Source of the DNA: Rikenellaceae bacterium
GTDB lineage: Bacteria > Bacteroidota > Bacteroidia > Bacteroidales > Rikenellaceae
Direction of reading: 5' to 3'
NCBI GenBank assembly: GCA_009783565.1
Contig: WRDF01000005.1
Coordinates: 62,001-126,000, forward strand
DNA length: 64,000 bases
Part shown: positions 7,143-16,770 of the stretch, piece by piece
How the letters are laid out: each line of letters begins with the position of its first letter
How positions within the stretch are numbered: the stretch's first letter is position 1
Program-made: the position numbers and the translations under genes
Notes under the pieces: model-generated
What the model saw: only the letters and a program-made list of their open reading frames with translations
Databases searched by the model: none
What the model was told of the DNA's origin: nothing

Positions 7143-9548
7143 ATGGGTTGTAACTGCTCGAATATCACAGCACAGGAGCGGGAGGGTATGCTCGTCCGTA
7201 CAGACGCCATAATAGAGTCTGTCGGCACGAGCCGCGAGTCTGTAATCCCGCTGTTGCAGGCTTTACAGAACGAGTTCGGTTATCTGCCCCATGCCGCCCT
7301 CGAACGCGTCTATGAAAAGACCGAGATCGACCGCGCGCAACTTATCAGCGTCTCGACATTTTACTCACAATTCAAGCACGCCCCTTCGGGAAAACATATC
7401 ATACGGGTCTGTACAGGCTCTGCCTGTCACGTAAAAGGAGCGGGGAACGTTTATGACGCCTTTATCCGCGAACTGAGGATCGGCGAGGGAGAAATGACCA
7501 CCGAAGACAAGCTCTTTTCCGTAGAAAAGATCGCCTGTCTGGGGTGCTGCACTCTTGCGCCGGTAGTCCAGATCGACGAGAAAATATACGGACATGTCCA
7601 GCCCGGAAAGATCGGCGAAGTAGTCGAAGATTTCCTGAGCCTCGCCGAAGAAAATGAAAAAGAAGAGAAGCGCGGCGAGCGAAAACAGGTTGCAGGCGAG
7701 ATCCGTCTGGGCATGGGCTCGTGCTGTATAGCAAGCGGCTGCGGCGATATTTATAAGGAGTTGGTCGAGGCCTCGCGGCAGCTGGGCATCGAAATACATA
7801 TCAAACAGGTGGGCTGCGTAGGGGTCTGCGCCAAAGTGCCGCTCATCGACGTGGTTCAGCCCGACGGCTCGGTCGTGCGTTACCCCAATGTGAAGGCCGC
7901 CGAGATAAAAGAGATACTGCATCAGCATTTCAAAGCGGCGTCACCCCTGAAACGTTTGAAGAACAGCGTGCTGGAACACCTTCACATGTACCATACCGAC
8001 ACTACGTGGGACAACGTGGTCTGGAAACCGGAGAACGAACGTATGGGGGTTATAGACAGCTTCCTTACGGATCAGCGGCATATCTCCACCGAAGGATACG
8101 GGGTCATTACGCCTCTGAATATAAATGAATACTGTGCGCACGGCGGTTTCGAGGCTTTGAGAAAAACGCTCGCTTCCGCCTCCCGCAGCGAGGTGGTCGA
8201 ATCGGTACTGAAAAGCGGGATACGCGGACGGGGCGGCGGCGGTTTTACTACCGGACGCAAATGGGAGATCGTCGCAAAATCGGACAGCCGGGTTAAATAT
8301 GTCATCTGTAACGGCGACGAGGGCGACCCGGGCGCATTTATGGACAGGATGCTGTTGGAATCCTATCCGTTCCGCGTGATCGAGGGAATGTTGCTCGCTG
8401 CTTATGCGGTCGGCGCGTCACATGGGATTTTCTACATTCGCGCCGAATACCCTCTGGCAGTCACGCGAATACGCGCCGCCATAGAGATTTGCAGAGAGCG
8501 CAAATTGACAGGCGATAACATCCTGGGCAGTGAATTTTCGTTCGATATAGAAGTTTACGAAGGCGCAGGCGCATTCGTCTGCGGCGAGGAGACCGCGCTG
8601 ATAGCCTCCATCGAGGGCGAACGTGGATTTCCCAGACAACGCCCTCCCTATCCGGCGGAACGGGGACTTAACGGCTTTCCGACTCTGGTCAACAATGTGG
8701 AGACCCTCAGCCAGATACCGTTCATTATAAAAGAGGGCGACGAAAAATTCAGAGCCATAGGTACGAAAGGCAGCAAGGGAACGAAAGTTTTCGCCCTGGC
8801 CGGAAAGATAAGGCACGGCGGTCTGATAGAAGTGCCGATGGGCATGACACTCAACCACATAGTGGAAAAGATCGGCGGAGGCGTCGAGGGAGACGCCCGT
8901 CTCAAAGCCGTGCAGGTCGGAGGCCCTTCCGGGGGATGTATCCCTGCGGAGCTGTGCGATGTTCCGGTCGATTTCGACGCTTTCGACCGTATGGGGGCGA
9001 TGATGGGTTCGGGCGGGCTTGTCGTGCTGAGCGACAAGGACTGCATGGTCGATGTGGCACGTTATTTCCTCGAATTTTCCTGCGAACAGTCGTGCGGAAA
9101 GTGTACTTTCTGCCGCGTGGGTATCAAAAGGATGCTGGGCATTCTCGACAAAATAACTTCGGGCAAGGCCGAGTCGGCCGACATCGACAAGTTGGAGCAA
9201 CTTGCGCTGAACATCAAAAAAGCCTCACTGTGCGGACTTGGAAGGACAGCCCCCAATCCGGTGCTGACCACCATAAAATATTTCCGCAAGGAATATGAAG
9301 AGCACGTAAAAGGCATCTGTGCCACAGGCGTTTGCAAGGCTATGGTAAAATATGTCGTGGACGACAACTGCACCGGATGCACCAAATGTGCAAAGGCATG
9401 TCCGGTCGATGCCATTGCTTACGTTCCTTACGAGGTTCACCATATCGACACCGCGAAATGCGTGCAGTGCGGCCTTTGTATCGACGAATGTACTTTCGAC
9501 GCAATTCATAAAGTCCCGTTGAATAAAGCGGACGGCGCAATAATATGA
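7143..9548 (+). CDS. NuoE-NuoF fusion with ferredoxin domains (NADH-oxidising subunit)
   Basis: 801 residues with four modules. Residues 15-165 are NuoE-like, with [2Fe-2S] ligands C90, C95, C132, C136. Residues 188-262 are a second thioredoxin-like [2Fe-2S] domain (C195/C200, C225/C229). Residues 325-725 are NuoF/HydB-like: GRGGGGFTTGRKW at 362-374 for NADH/FMN, GDEGDPGAFMDR at 391-402, and CGKCTFC at 651-657 plus C697 for the N3-type [4Fe-4S]. Residues 740-790 hold two ferredoxin motifs (743/746/749/753 and 773/776/779/783). Relatives are NADH-dehydrogenase modules of complex I and HndC/HydB of NAD(P)-linked hydrogenases. Fusion of NuoE to NuoF is the unusual part. It should exchange electrons between NADH and the neighbouring iron-sulfur proteins in the cytoplasm. 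Confidence 0.9.
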   Translation: MGCNCSNITAQEREGMLVRTDAIIESVGTSRESVIPLLQALQNEFGYLPHAALERVYEKTEIDRAQLISVSTFYSQFKHAPSGKHIIRVCTGSACHVKGAGNVYDAFIRELRIGEGEMTTEDKLFSVEKIACLGCCTLAPVVQIDEKIYGHVQPGKIGEVVEDFLSLAEENEKEEKRGERKQVAGEIRLGMGSCCIASGCGDIYKELVEASRQLGIEIHIKQVGCVGVCAKVPLIDVVQPDGSVVRYPNVKAAEIKEILHQHFKAASPLKRLKNSVLEHLHMYHTDTTWDNVVWKPENERMGVIDSFLTDQRHISTEGYGVITPLNINEYCAHGGFEALRKTLASASRSEVVESVLKSGIRGRGGGGFTTGRKWEIVAKSDSRVKYVICNGDEGDPGAFMDRMLLESYPFRVIEGMLLAAYAVGASHGIFYIRAEYPLAVTRIRAAIEICRERKLTGDNILGSEFSFDIEVYEGAGAFVCGEETALIASIEGERGFPRQRPPYPAERGLNGFPTLVNNVETLSQIPFIIKEGDEKFRAIGTKGSKGTKVFALAGKIRHGGLIEVPMGMTLNHIVEKIGGGVEGDARLKAVQVGGPSGGCIPAELCDVPVDFDAFDRMGAMMGSGGLVVLSDKDCMVDVARYFLEFSCEQSCGKCTFCRVGIKRMLGILDKITSGKAESADIDKLEQLALNIKKASLCGLGRTAPNPVLTTIKYFRKEYEEHVKGICATGVCKAMVKYVVDDNCTGCTKCAKACPVDAIAYVPYEVHHIDTAKCVQCGLCIDECTFDAIHKVPLNKADGAII

Positions 9549-10519
9549 AGATCAGGATAAACGATAAAGAGACAGAGGTTTCCGAGGGCGAAAAAGTAAT
9601 AGAAGTCGCTCGCCGTCTGGGCATCGGGATACCTGCGCTGTGTTACGCACCGGGCTTTAAGCACCGCGCGTCGTGCATGGTTTGCGTGGTAAAAGAGCTG
9701 ACCGGCGGCCGTATGATACCGGCATGTTCCACTCCGGTGGCCGAAGGCATGGATATTCAGACTGAGAGCGAAGAGGTAAAACAACTGCGCGCAATGTCGC
9801 TCGAACTATTGCTGAGCGACCATCGCGCCGATTGCGAGGCTCCCTGTTCGACGGTCTGCCCGTATGGTCTGGATATAGAGCTGATGCTCGGCCTGTACGA
9901 CACCGGCAGGCTCGAAGAGGCGCACGCGCTGATAGCCGCAGCTTTCGCCCTTCCGGTGCTGGGATGCGAGGGGTGTAAAGTGCCCTGCGAGAAGGCCTGC
10001 CGCCGCGCATCGGTGGATAAGGCAGTACCCATCCGAACCGTTATCGGGGAGTTGGCAAAAAAACACGAGCCGCCTCGTGTCGAAACAAAAGCCAAAACAA
10101 AAAAAGAAACGGAAGAAGCCATACTGTTCCAGTCACGGCTGGGGCGTTTCACGGAGAGTGAAAAAGAGCTTCTGAAAGATAGCGTCACGACCCCCTCCGG
10201 TTGCCTGCATTGCGCCTGCGAGGGGCGCGAAGGGTGCAAACTGCGGCTTTACTCGGCGGAGGCGGGTATCAAACGGACGCGGTATGAAATGTCGTCCGCC
10301 TCGCCCGCCATGACAAAACTGCGCGTGACCGACACTATCCGCTTCGAGCCGGCCAAATGTATCAAATGCGGGCTGTGCGTTTATAACAGCAACGATGGCT
10401 TTACGTTCAGCGATCGCGGGTTCGGGATGCAAGTGGTGCTGCCCGCCGAGAGCGCAGGCAATGTCGGCGCGTCGTTGTGTGAAATTTGCCCGACAGGGGC
10501 TTTGTATATCGGAAAATGA
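9545..10519 (+). CDS. NuoG-like [2Fe-2S] protein fused to GltD-type Fe-S domain, no H-cluster
   Basis: 324 residues, overlapping the NuoEF fusion by 4 bases. Residues 1-80 are a plant-type [2Fe-2S] domain (C33, C44, C47, C61) as in the N-terminus of NuoG and HydA. Next comes H93/C97/C101/C105 followed by CEGCKVPCEKACRR (141-153), which resembles the Fer4_20 helical iron-sulfur domain of glutamate synthase small subunit and related flavoenzymes. The C-terminus has C272/275/278 and a distant CEICPTGA (312-315). No hydrogenase H-cluster motifs or molybdopterin domain follow, so it is neither a catalytic HydA nor full NuoG. Its likely job is electron wiring next to the NADH subunit. The domain combination is unusual as far as I know. 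Confidence 0.8.
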   Translation: MKIRINDKETEVSEGEKVIEVARRLGIGIPALCYAPGFKHRASCMVCVVKELTGGRMIPACSTPVAEGMDIQTESEEVKQLRAMSLELLLSDHRADCEAPCSTVCPYGLDIELMLGLYDTGRLEEAHALIAAAFALPVLGCEGCKVPCEKACRRASVDKAVPIRTVIGELAKKHEPPRVETKAKTKKETEEAILFQSRLGRFTESEKELLKDSVTTPSGCLHCACEGREGCKLRLYSAEAGIKRTRYEMSSASPAMTKLRVTDTIRFEPAKCIKCGLCVYNSNDGFTFSDRGFGMQVVLPAESAGNVGASLCEICPTGALYIGK

Positions 10520-11667
10520 AAAGAATAACCATATTTTTCCTCTTATCCATCCTCTTTTTGCCCGCTTGCAGCAACAAAACAGGCAAAGGCGATAACACGT
10601 CCACGGATTGGAGTATTTTCAGAGGGGACACTTCTCTGAGCGCCTATACGAAAGCCTCACTGCCCGACGATCCCGTACTTTTATGGACGTTCAAAAGCGG
10701 TGCTTACACCAAGTCCTCTCCCGTAGTGTATGACCGGGTTGCATATTGGAGCGACAGGCGCGGACGTATTTTCGGCGTGAATCTCGAAGGAGAGCAGGTT
10801 TTCGAGTACGCTTTGCATACAGCGGTAGACGCGAACCCGATGGTTTACGACTCGGTGCTCTACATAGGGCGCATAGACGGTTATCTTTCGGCCGTTTCGC
10901 TCACGACAGGCGAACTCCTGTGGAATTTCGAGACTTTCGGACAAATCGCCGCCTCGCCCAACCGTATGACTTTCGAGGGACGGGAGGCTATAATAGTAGG
11001 CAGTTACGACCACTGGCTCTATTGCATCGACAGCCGCGACGGGACGGAAATAGCGCGTTTCGCCTCGGGCTACTATATCAACGGCGCTGTGGCGCAGAGC
11101 GACAATTATATCGTGTACGGCGGCTGTGACGGCTGGCTGCGGGTAATAGACAGCTCTGCCGGTATGCAGACCGACTCGATGCAGGTGGCGAGTTACATTC
11201 CCGCCTCGCCCGCCATCAGCGGCGACTGGTGCTATGTGGCCGACTATTCGGGAAATCTTTACGAGGTCAGGCTCGACAGGGGCAGGATCGTCTCGTCCGG
11301 AATATTGATCGGCTCGCAGGACGAAAACGGTTCGTTCGTCTCGGTCCCGGCGGTCTCGGAGAGGATGGTGTACGTTATCTCCGACGACAGGAACATATAC
11401 GCGCTGAACCGCAAAGACGGTTCGATAGCGTGGAAATACCTGCTTAAAGGCAACACGGGCGAGAGTTCCCCCGTAATTGCGAACGACAAATTGCTGGCAT
11501 GTACCAGATCCGGGATCGTTTCGATACACGATGCAAAGACCGGAAATCTGCTGTGGGAATACGACACCGGCGAGCAGATATTAGCCTCGCCCGCCGTGAT
11601 AAACGGATATTTCTATGTGCTGACATTTCGGGGAACGCTGTTTTGTTTCGGGGCGGCCGAACGGTAA
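10516..11667 (+). CDS. PQQ-like beta-propeller lipoprotein
   Basis: 383 residues from the ATG at 10516, which overlaps the previous stop (ATGA). A lipobox LPAC gives a lipidated cysteine at residue 18. Seven or so blades follow, each with a strand-turn-strand such as SSPVVYDRVAYWSDRRG, NPMVYDSVLYIGRIDG, GELLWNFET and GSIAWKYLLKG. The size and blade type resemble BamB and other scaffold lipoproteins more than quinoprotein dehydrogenases, which are larger and have calcium-binding catalytic residues I do not see here. It is the fourth propeller protein of the region. It immediately precedes the ABC transporter genes, so it could be a client or a partner of lipoprotein sorting. Confidence 0.8.
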   Translation: MKRITIFFLLSILFLPACSNKTGKGDNTSTDWSIFRGDTSLSAYTKASLPDDPVLLWTFKSGAYTKSSPVVYDRVAYWSDRRGRIFGVNLEGEQVFEYALHTAVDANPMVYDSVLYIGRIDGYLSAVSLTTGELLWNFETFGQIAASPNRMTFEGREAIIVGSYDHWLYCIDSRDGTEIARFASGYYINGAVAQSDNYIVYGGCDGWLRVIDSSAGMQTDSMQVASYIPASPAISGDWCYVADYSGNLYEVRLDRGRIVSSGILIGSQDENGSFVSVPAVSERMVYVISDDRNIYALNRKDGSIAWKYLLKGNTGESSPVIANDKLLACTRSGIVSIHDAKTGNLLWEYDTGEQILASPAVINGYFYVLTFRGTLFCFGAAER

Positions 11668-11679
11668 AAATCAAAGACC

Positions 11680-12345
11680 ATGATACGATTATCCGGAATA
11701 ACAAAAAAATACCCCGACGGAGAGAATTCATTCAACCACGTACTTCGCGGAGTCGACATGAGCGTCGGCAAAGGTGAATTTATCGCCGTCAGAGGGGCGT
11801 CGGGGTCGGGCAAGACCACCCTGCTTTCGATACTTGGGACACTGCTCCTGCCCGACGGGGGCAGCTATGTGCTTGGCGGCATGGAGATATACACGCCAGG
11901 GGTGGATTACTCTGCCGTGCGCAATCAAAAACTCGGGTTCGTTTTTCAGGACCATCGTCTCATGCCCCAGCTTACGGCGCTGGAAAACATATTGCTGCCG
12001 ACTCTGGCTTTCCGGAACAAGGCCGACGAGCGGCAAACCGATTATGCCCGAAAATTGATGGAACTGACAGGCATCGCCGCCGTCGCCCGACAATACCCCG
12101 CAACCCTTTCGGGCGGGGAGGCCTGCCGCGCAGCCTTGTGCCGCGCGCTCATAATGAAACCTCTTGTCGTGCTGGCCGACGAGCCTACCGGACAACTCGA
12201 CGCCGAAAACGCCCGCAATGTGGCGGCGCTGCTGGCAAAAGTGAACAAAGAGCTGGGAACGACCATCGTAATGGTCACGCACTCGGACGAAACGGCCGAC
12301 ATAGCCGGCCGCATCCTGACACTGAAAGATGGCCTGCTATCGTGA
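11680..12345 (+). CDS. ABC transporter ATP-binding protein, LolD/MacB type
   Basis: 221 residues, the normal size for the LolD/FtsE/MacB branch. Walker A is GASGSGKT (39-46), the Q-loop glutamine is in FVFQDHRLMPQLT, the signature is LSGGE (143-147), Walker B is VVLADEPTG (163-171) and the H-loop histidine is in MVTHSDE. LSGGEACR lacks the usual glutamine after the signature glutamate (normally LSGGEQQR), a minor deviation. The stop overlaps the GTG start of the permease gene, so the two form one complex. This branch drives mechanical transport of lipoproteins or envelope proteins rather than pumping small solutes. Substrate is unknown; the neighbouring propeller lipoprotein is an obvious candidate. 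Confidence 0.9.
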   Translation: MIRLSGITKKYPDGENSFNHVLRGVDMSVGKGEFIAVRGASGSGKTTLLSILGTLLLPDGGSYVLGGMEIYTPGVDYSAVRNQKLGFVFQDHRLMPQLTALENILLPTLAFRNKADERQTDYARKLMELTGIAAVARQYPATLSGGEACRAALCRALIMKPLVVLADEPTGQLDAENARNVAALLAKVNKELGTTIVMVTHSDETADIAGRILTLKDGLLS

Positions 12346-15300
12346 ATATCCGCCGTTTCATAACAGGGAGTATCTTCCTCTATAAGCCGTTCTACCGCCT
12401 GATCGCCATAGCGGTCACGGTGGCGGTGGCGGTTATAGTCGGAAGTCTTGTCGTGGGCGATTCGGTGCGCAGCACGCTGGTCGGGCGCGTGGCCGAGCGT
12501 CTCGGAACGACCGAAACGGTTATTTTTTCACAACACTCTTTCCTCGACGATGCTATCCTCGAAAATCCCGTGCTGAAAGATTGTTCGCGGGGCGTTCTTC
12601 TCTCCAACGGGTTCGTTTCGGTGTCGGGAAGGCTCATTCCGGTCATGGTTTGGGGAACCGACGGGCATGGAGTGCAAAGAGGGCGGGCAAAGATAAACGA
12701 GGCGTTGCTGAACGAAATAAAACCTTCGCGGACCGCAGGAGAGGCTATCGTCCTGCGCCTGCCCGCCGCCGGAATGGTGCCTCTGGGTTCGATGTTCGTG
12801 ACCGACACATATACCACGAGCCTGCGTCTCGAACTCGATTCGGTGATTCCCGTCAGTGAGGGCGGGAACATCAACCTGCGGAACGAGCAGACGATCCCGT
12901 TCAATATCTTCGTAAACCGCGCCGAGCTGGCCGAAATAATGGATGTTTCGGGGAAAGTCAATGTTATTCTGTCCGACAGGATGATCTCGACGGCCGATTT
13001 CGCTTCGGCGTGGAACTATGAGTTTTCGGGCTTGAATGTTGAAGCAGAAAACGGCGTAACAACCGTAACCTCCGACCGTATCTTCATCCGGGATAAAGTG
13101 GTACAAACGCTTTGCGCAGACGACCCTGCATCCGACCGTCTGTATGTTTATCTGGCCAATTCCATACGGCGAAACGGCATCAGCATCCCATATTCGTTCA
13201 TTACCGCTGCCGATCATTTCCAGGGAGAGCCGTTACAACCCCACGAGATCATCCTCTCGGATTACGCCGCCCGCAGACTGAACGCCCGCTTGGGCGACAC
13301 CATATCGGTCAGCTATTTCATTTCGCGGCAGTTCAAAACCCTGACGGTCGATTCGGTCTTTCTCAAAGTCGGCCGCATCGTGCCTTTGGCCGATCTGCAA
13401 GCCGACCGGCTGCTGAGGGCCGACTTCCCCGGCCTGTCGAACGTGGAGCGTTGTACCGACTGGAACAGCGACCTGCCCATAGACATTAAGCAGATCACGG
13501 ACGAGGACGAGGATTTTTGGCGAAAACACAAAAACACGCCAAAGGCCATTGCTCCGTATTCCACGCTTGCTCCGCGTTGGGAAAATGCTTTCGGCAGCGC
13601 TACGGCTCTGCGCATCGGCGGCGATGCGGCCGACCGTTTGGAAAAACTGACAAACGAAATGTTCAGCATCGAGGTCATCCATCCCCGCGAGGCAGGCCTT
13701 ACCGCCGCCCGTTCGGGGGTCGATTTTGCAGGCCTGTTCCTTTCGCTCGGATTTTTTATCATCATTTCGGCCGTTATGCTTATGATGGTCCCGTTGTCCG
13801 AAATGCTTTTTCGCAGGCGCGGCGAGATCGGGCTTTTGAAAGCGACCGGATTTGCGAAAAAACGTATTTTGCAGATGCTGCGGCGCGAAGCGGCCCCGGT
13901 CGTCTGCTTATCAGCCATAGCAGGCGTAATTGTCGGACTGGCTTATACTTACGTCATTTTATTCCTGTTGGGAAGCGTGTGGAAAGGGGCGACCCATACC
14001 GAAGGTTTTCGGGCGTATCCCGATTTAATTACCGTTGCGGCGGGGATGATTTCGGGCATTATCCTCTCGTTGTCGTTTCTGTATATCGGCATTACACGTT
14101 CATTTAAGAAGAAAGCAGACAGAAAAAAAAGGACTGACCGCCTGATTTCTCCTTTGATATACTCTGTTATTTTCGCGGGGACGCTGACCGTCAATATCTT
14201 TTTTGTGCAGTCGCCCTTGCTTTTTATATTCGCCGGAGCAGTGTTCCTGTTTACCGCGTGGAGCTGGATGGATTATCTGATCCGCAGGAGGGGCACAAGC
14301 GCGAAAAAACCGGTCGAGTTCCTGAAACTTGTCTGGTCTTCACTCTTTTACACCCGCAGACAGGCGATGCTGTCGTTCGTCACACTGGCCTCGGGGGTAT
14401 TTATCCTCTTTTCGGTCGGACTCAACCGACAGGGGTTTGCCGACAGCTCTCAAATTCAAACTGCCACCGGAGGTTTTGCGCTTTGGGCGGAAACAAGCGT
14501 GCCGGTTTACCACAATCTCCAAACTGAGGAAGGACGTGCAAAATTAGGCCTGACGGATTTGCACGAAGATGTACAAATCATTCAACTTCTGAAATACAGC
14601 GCCGACGACGCAAGCTGCCTGAACCTCAACAAAGTCGTGACCCCCAACGTATTGGGTATAAATATGGAGGAGCTCGCCGCGAGCGACTTCGAAATAATCA
14701 AACCCATTTTCGCCGATGCCGATATTTTTAAGAAATTCAGAACGATCCATAATTCCGCATACCCCGCACTGGTGGACGAAACCGTCCTGCAATGGGGTCT
14801 GGGCAAGAAACTCGGAGATACGATAACATACACGGGCGAAAACGGGCGGCAGGTGACCATAAAGTTGGCCGGAACGCTCCGAAACTCTATTTTTCAGGGT
14901 TATATATTGATAGACAAAGCGCTGTCCACGGAAATATGGAGCGAGATTTCGGGCAGCGAAGTCATGCTGCTAAAAGTGCCGGGCGACCAGGTTGACTATA
15001 CGAAATCGCTTGTTTCCCAAGCACTTAATAATTATGGCATCAGAATAATGACCACCGGCCAGCGGCTGAAAATGTTTTACAGTGTTACGGATACCTACCT
15101 GACAATTTTTCTCACACTGGGAGGACTGGGGCTGCTGCTCGGGATATTCAGCTTTATCATAGTCGTGCGGAAAAATATCCTTATGCGGCTCGGCGAGATA
15201 GCGCTATACCGCTCGCTGGGGTTCGGCGAAAAACGGATGGAACGCCTGCTGTACAGAGAGAATATCATCATACCGCTTTGCGCCGTCTCGACGGGCGCGC

Positions 15301-15449
15301 TCGGCTCTCTGCTCGGCGTAAGCATGGGTCTTGGTAATGTGGGTATTTGGGTTTGGGCTATGGCCGTTATATTTTTGGCTGTCTTCGTTCTTTGCGTGAC
15401 GCTTTTTGTGAAGGTTTCCGTTAAAAACTATTTAAGGAATTGTTTCTGA
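12342..15449 (+). CDS. FtsX/MacB-type ABC permease, large two-part form
   Basis: About 1035 residues from a GTG at 12342 (GTGA overlap with the ATPase stop). Starting here gives VNIRRFITGS and then the first helix (about 18-37); upstream extension would run through the ATPase gene. A large periplasmic domain follows, then an FtsX-type bundle with the coupling stretch RRRGEIGLLKATGFAKKRIL, several more helices, a second periplasmic domain, and a second FtsX bundle with LRLGEIALYRSLGFGEKRM near the C-terminus. Duplicate FtsX bundles in one chain imply it can work as the whole membrane half with the LolD-like ATPase. It should move envelope material by mechanotransmission. It lies 7 bases from the glycosyltransferase gene. 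Confidence 0.85.
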   Translation: MNIRRFITGSIFLYKPFYRLIAIAVTVAVAVIVGSLVVGDSVRSTLVGRVAERLGTTETVIFSQHSFLDDAILENPVLKDCSRGVLLSNGFVSVSGRLIPVMVWGTDGHGVQRGRAKINEALLNEIKPSRTAGEAIVLRLPAAGMVPLGSMFVTDTYTTSLRLELDSVIPVSEGGNINLRNEQTIPFNIFVNRAELAEIMDVSGKVNVILSDRMISTADFASAWNYEFSGLNVEAENGVTTVTSDRIFIRDKVVQTLCADDPASDRLYVYLANSIRRNGISIPYSFITAADHFQGEPLQPHEIILSDYAARRLNARLGDTISVSYFISRQFKTLTVDSVFLKVGRIVPLADLQADRLLRADFPGLSNVERCTDWNSDLPIDIKQITDEDEDFWRKHKNTPKAIAPYSTLAPRWENAFGSATALRIGGDAADRLEKLTNEMFSIEVIHPREAGLTAARSGVDFAGLFLSLGFFIIISAVMLMMVPLSEMLFRRRGEIGLLKATGFAKKRILQMLRREAAPVVCLSAIAGVIVGLAYTYVILFLLGSVWKGATHTEGFRAYPDLITVAAGMISGIILSLSFLYIGITRSFKKKADRKKRTDRLISPLIYSVIFAGTLTVNIFFVQSPLLFIFAGAVFLFTAWSWMDYLIRRRGTSAKKPVEFLKLVWSSLFYTRRQAMLSFVTLASGVFILFSVGLNRQGFADSSQIQTATGGFALWAETSVPVYHNLQTEEGRAKLGLTDLHEDVQIIQLLKYSADDASCLNLNKVVTPNVLGINMEELAASDFEIIKPIFADADIFKKFRTIHNSAYPALVDETVLQWGLGKKLGDTITYTGENGRQVTIKLAGTLRNSIFQGYILIDKALSTEIWSEISGSEVMLLKVPGDQVDYTKSLVSQALNNYGIRIMTTGQRLKMFYSVTDTYLTIFLTLGGLGLLLGIFSFIIVVRKNILMRLGEIALYRSLGFGEKRMERLLYRENIIIPLCAVSTGALGSLLGVSMGLGNVGIWVWAMAVIFLAVFVLCVTLFVKVSVKNYLRNCF

Positions 15450-15456
15450 AAAAGGC

Positions 15457-16731
15457 ATGAAAATATTGCTGATAATACCGGGTTCGGGAGATGCGTTCTA
15501 CTGCGGCAACTGCTTTCGCGATAATTTATATGCGCAGGCGTTGCGCAACGCAGGACACGATGTCATTATTATGCCTCTGTATCTTCCGTTAACTGATAAG
15601 TCGTTTCGCGCCGACACGCCCCTGTTCTTTCCGGCGACATCATACTATGTTGCACAAAAATATTTCGGAGCGGGGAAAATGCCCACCGTTTTGGAAAAGA
15701 TACTCGATTCTCCGTCGCTCTTGCGCTTAGCCTCCTCTTTCTCAGGAACAACCTCCGCCAAAGGCATGGAACAAATGACACTCTCGATGATAAAAGGCGA
15801 CGACAAATACTTCGCCCGACAGACCGAGAAACTGATAGACTGGATCGCGGAGCATGACCGTCCCGACATTATCCATCTGTCGAGTTCGATGCTGACAGGA
15901 ATAGCCAAAGCGATCAAAAACCACATCGATATACCCGTAGTCTGTTCGTTGCAGGACGAGGAGATATGGATAGACAACCTCGAAAGCCGTTATGCACGGC
16001 AGGCATGGGAGTCGATAGGGCAGAATGTGCGATATGTCGACCGGTTCGTCGCTTCGAGCGAATACTACAAATCGGTGGCGATGGAAAAAGTTCCTCAGCT
16101 AACGAAGGTCGAAGTCGTCTATCCGGGAGTGAACATCGAGCGCTACAAGTCGGTTGATTATCCTGCGCAGCCCACCATCGGATTTTATTACCGGATGAGC
16201 TATGAGAACGGGCTGGATATTCTGGCGCAGGCATTCGTGAAATTAAAACGCGAGGATGCGATTCCCGACCTCAAACTGAAAATCGGGGGCGGCTATACGC
16301 GCGAAAACAGGAGTTTTATAAACGGTATCCGCGCTGTTCTGAAACCTTATGCGAACGATGTAATCTGGTCCGACGACTATACTTTGGACGAACATACCGC
16401 TTTTTATAAAGATATTTCGCTGATCTGCGCCCCTTTGCGATTCAACGAGGCGGTAGGATTGTTTATTTGTGAAGCCTTTGCCGCCGGCCGTCCCGCCGTT
16501 GTGCCGGATACGGGTTCTTTCGGCGAGATCGCCGGTAATGCCGGCATGCTTTACTCGCCCAACGATAGCGAACATTTGGCGGAGGCGTTGCGAAAAATGC
16601 TGACCGACAATGCTTTATATGAGCAATATCAGGGAAACGCCCTGAACCTGTCGCAGGAAAGATATAGCGATACGGCCGCCGCCGAAAATTTATTGAAAAT
16701 CTACTGCGAAGCCGATACCGCTAACAAATAA
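15457..16731 (+). CDS. GT4-family glycosyltransferase
   Basis: 424 residues of GT-B fold. The N-terminus MKILLIIPGSGDAFYCGNCF is the first Rossmann strand and loop. The C-terminal donor-binding half holds the EX7E motif (E331 and E339 in FNEAVGLFICEAFAAGRP) and PDTGSFGEI. No signal peptide or membrane helix is seen, so it works on the cytoplasmic face. The N-terminal CGNC is unusual for this family and is seen directly; whether it matters is unknown. It follows the permease gene by 7 bases, which puts it in the redox/ABC operon. Acceptor and sugar cannot be told from sequence; glycosylation of an envelope component handled by the operon is inference. Confidence 0.8.
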   Translation: MKILLIIPGSGDAFYCGNCFRDNLYAQALRNAGHDVIIMPLYLPLTDKSFRADTPLFFPATSYYVAQKYFGAGKMPTVLEKILDSPSLLRLASSFSGTTSAKGMEQMTLSMIKGDDKYFARQTEKLIDWIAEHDRPDIIHLSSSMLTGIAKAIKNHIDIPVVCSLQDEEIWIDNLESRYARQAWESIGQNVRYVDRFVASSEYYKSVAMEKVPQLTKVEVVYPGVNIERYKSVDYPAQPTIGFYYRMSYENGLDILAQAFVKLKREDAIPDLKLKIGGGYTRENRSFINGIRAVLKPYANDVIWSDDYTLDEHTAFYKDISLICAPLRFNEAVGLFICEAFAAGRPAVVPDTGSFGEIAGNAGMLYSPNDSEHLAEALRKMLTDNALYEQYQGNALNLSQERYSDTAAAENLLKIYCEADTANK

Positions 16732-16770
16732 ATGAGAGCCACTCCGGAACGCTAAACCAATTTTGAACCG

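Noticed and set aside
8418-9200. 260-residue minus-strand frame
   Set aside because: Lies wholly opposite the NuoF domain, which has all its cofactor motifs.
7143-10519. NAD-linked [FeFe] hydrogenase
   Set aside because: The NuoEF fusion and [2Fe-2S] protein resemble HydB/HydC/HydA N-termini, but no H-cluster cysteine motifs or maturation genes are present in the window.
373-11667. PQQ-dependent dehydrogenases
   Set aside because: The propellers are short, anchored or lipidated, and show no quinoprotein catalytic residues, cytochrome domains or PQQ synthesis genes; PQQ-like fold is the safer call.
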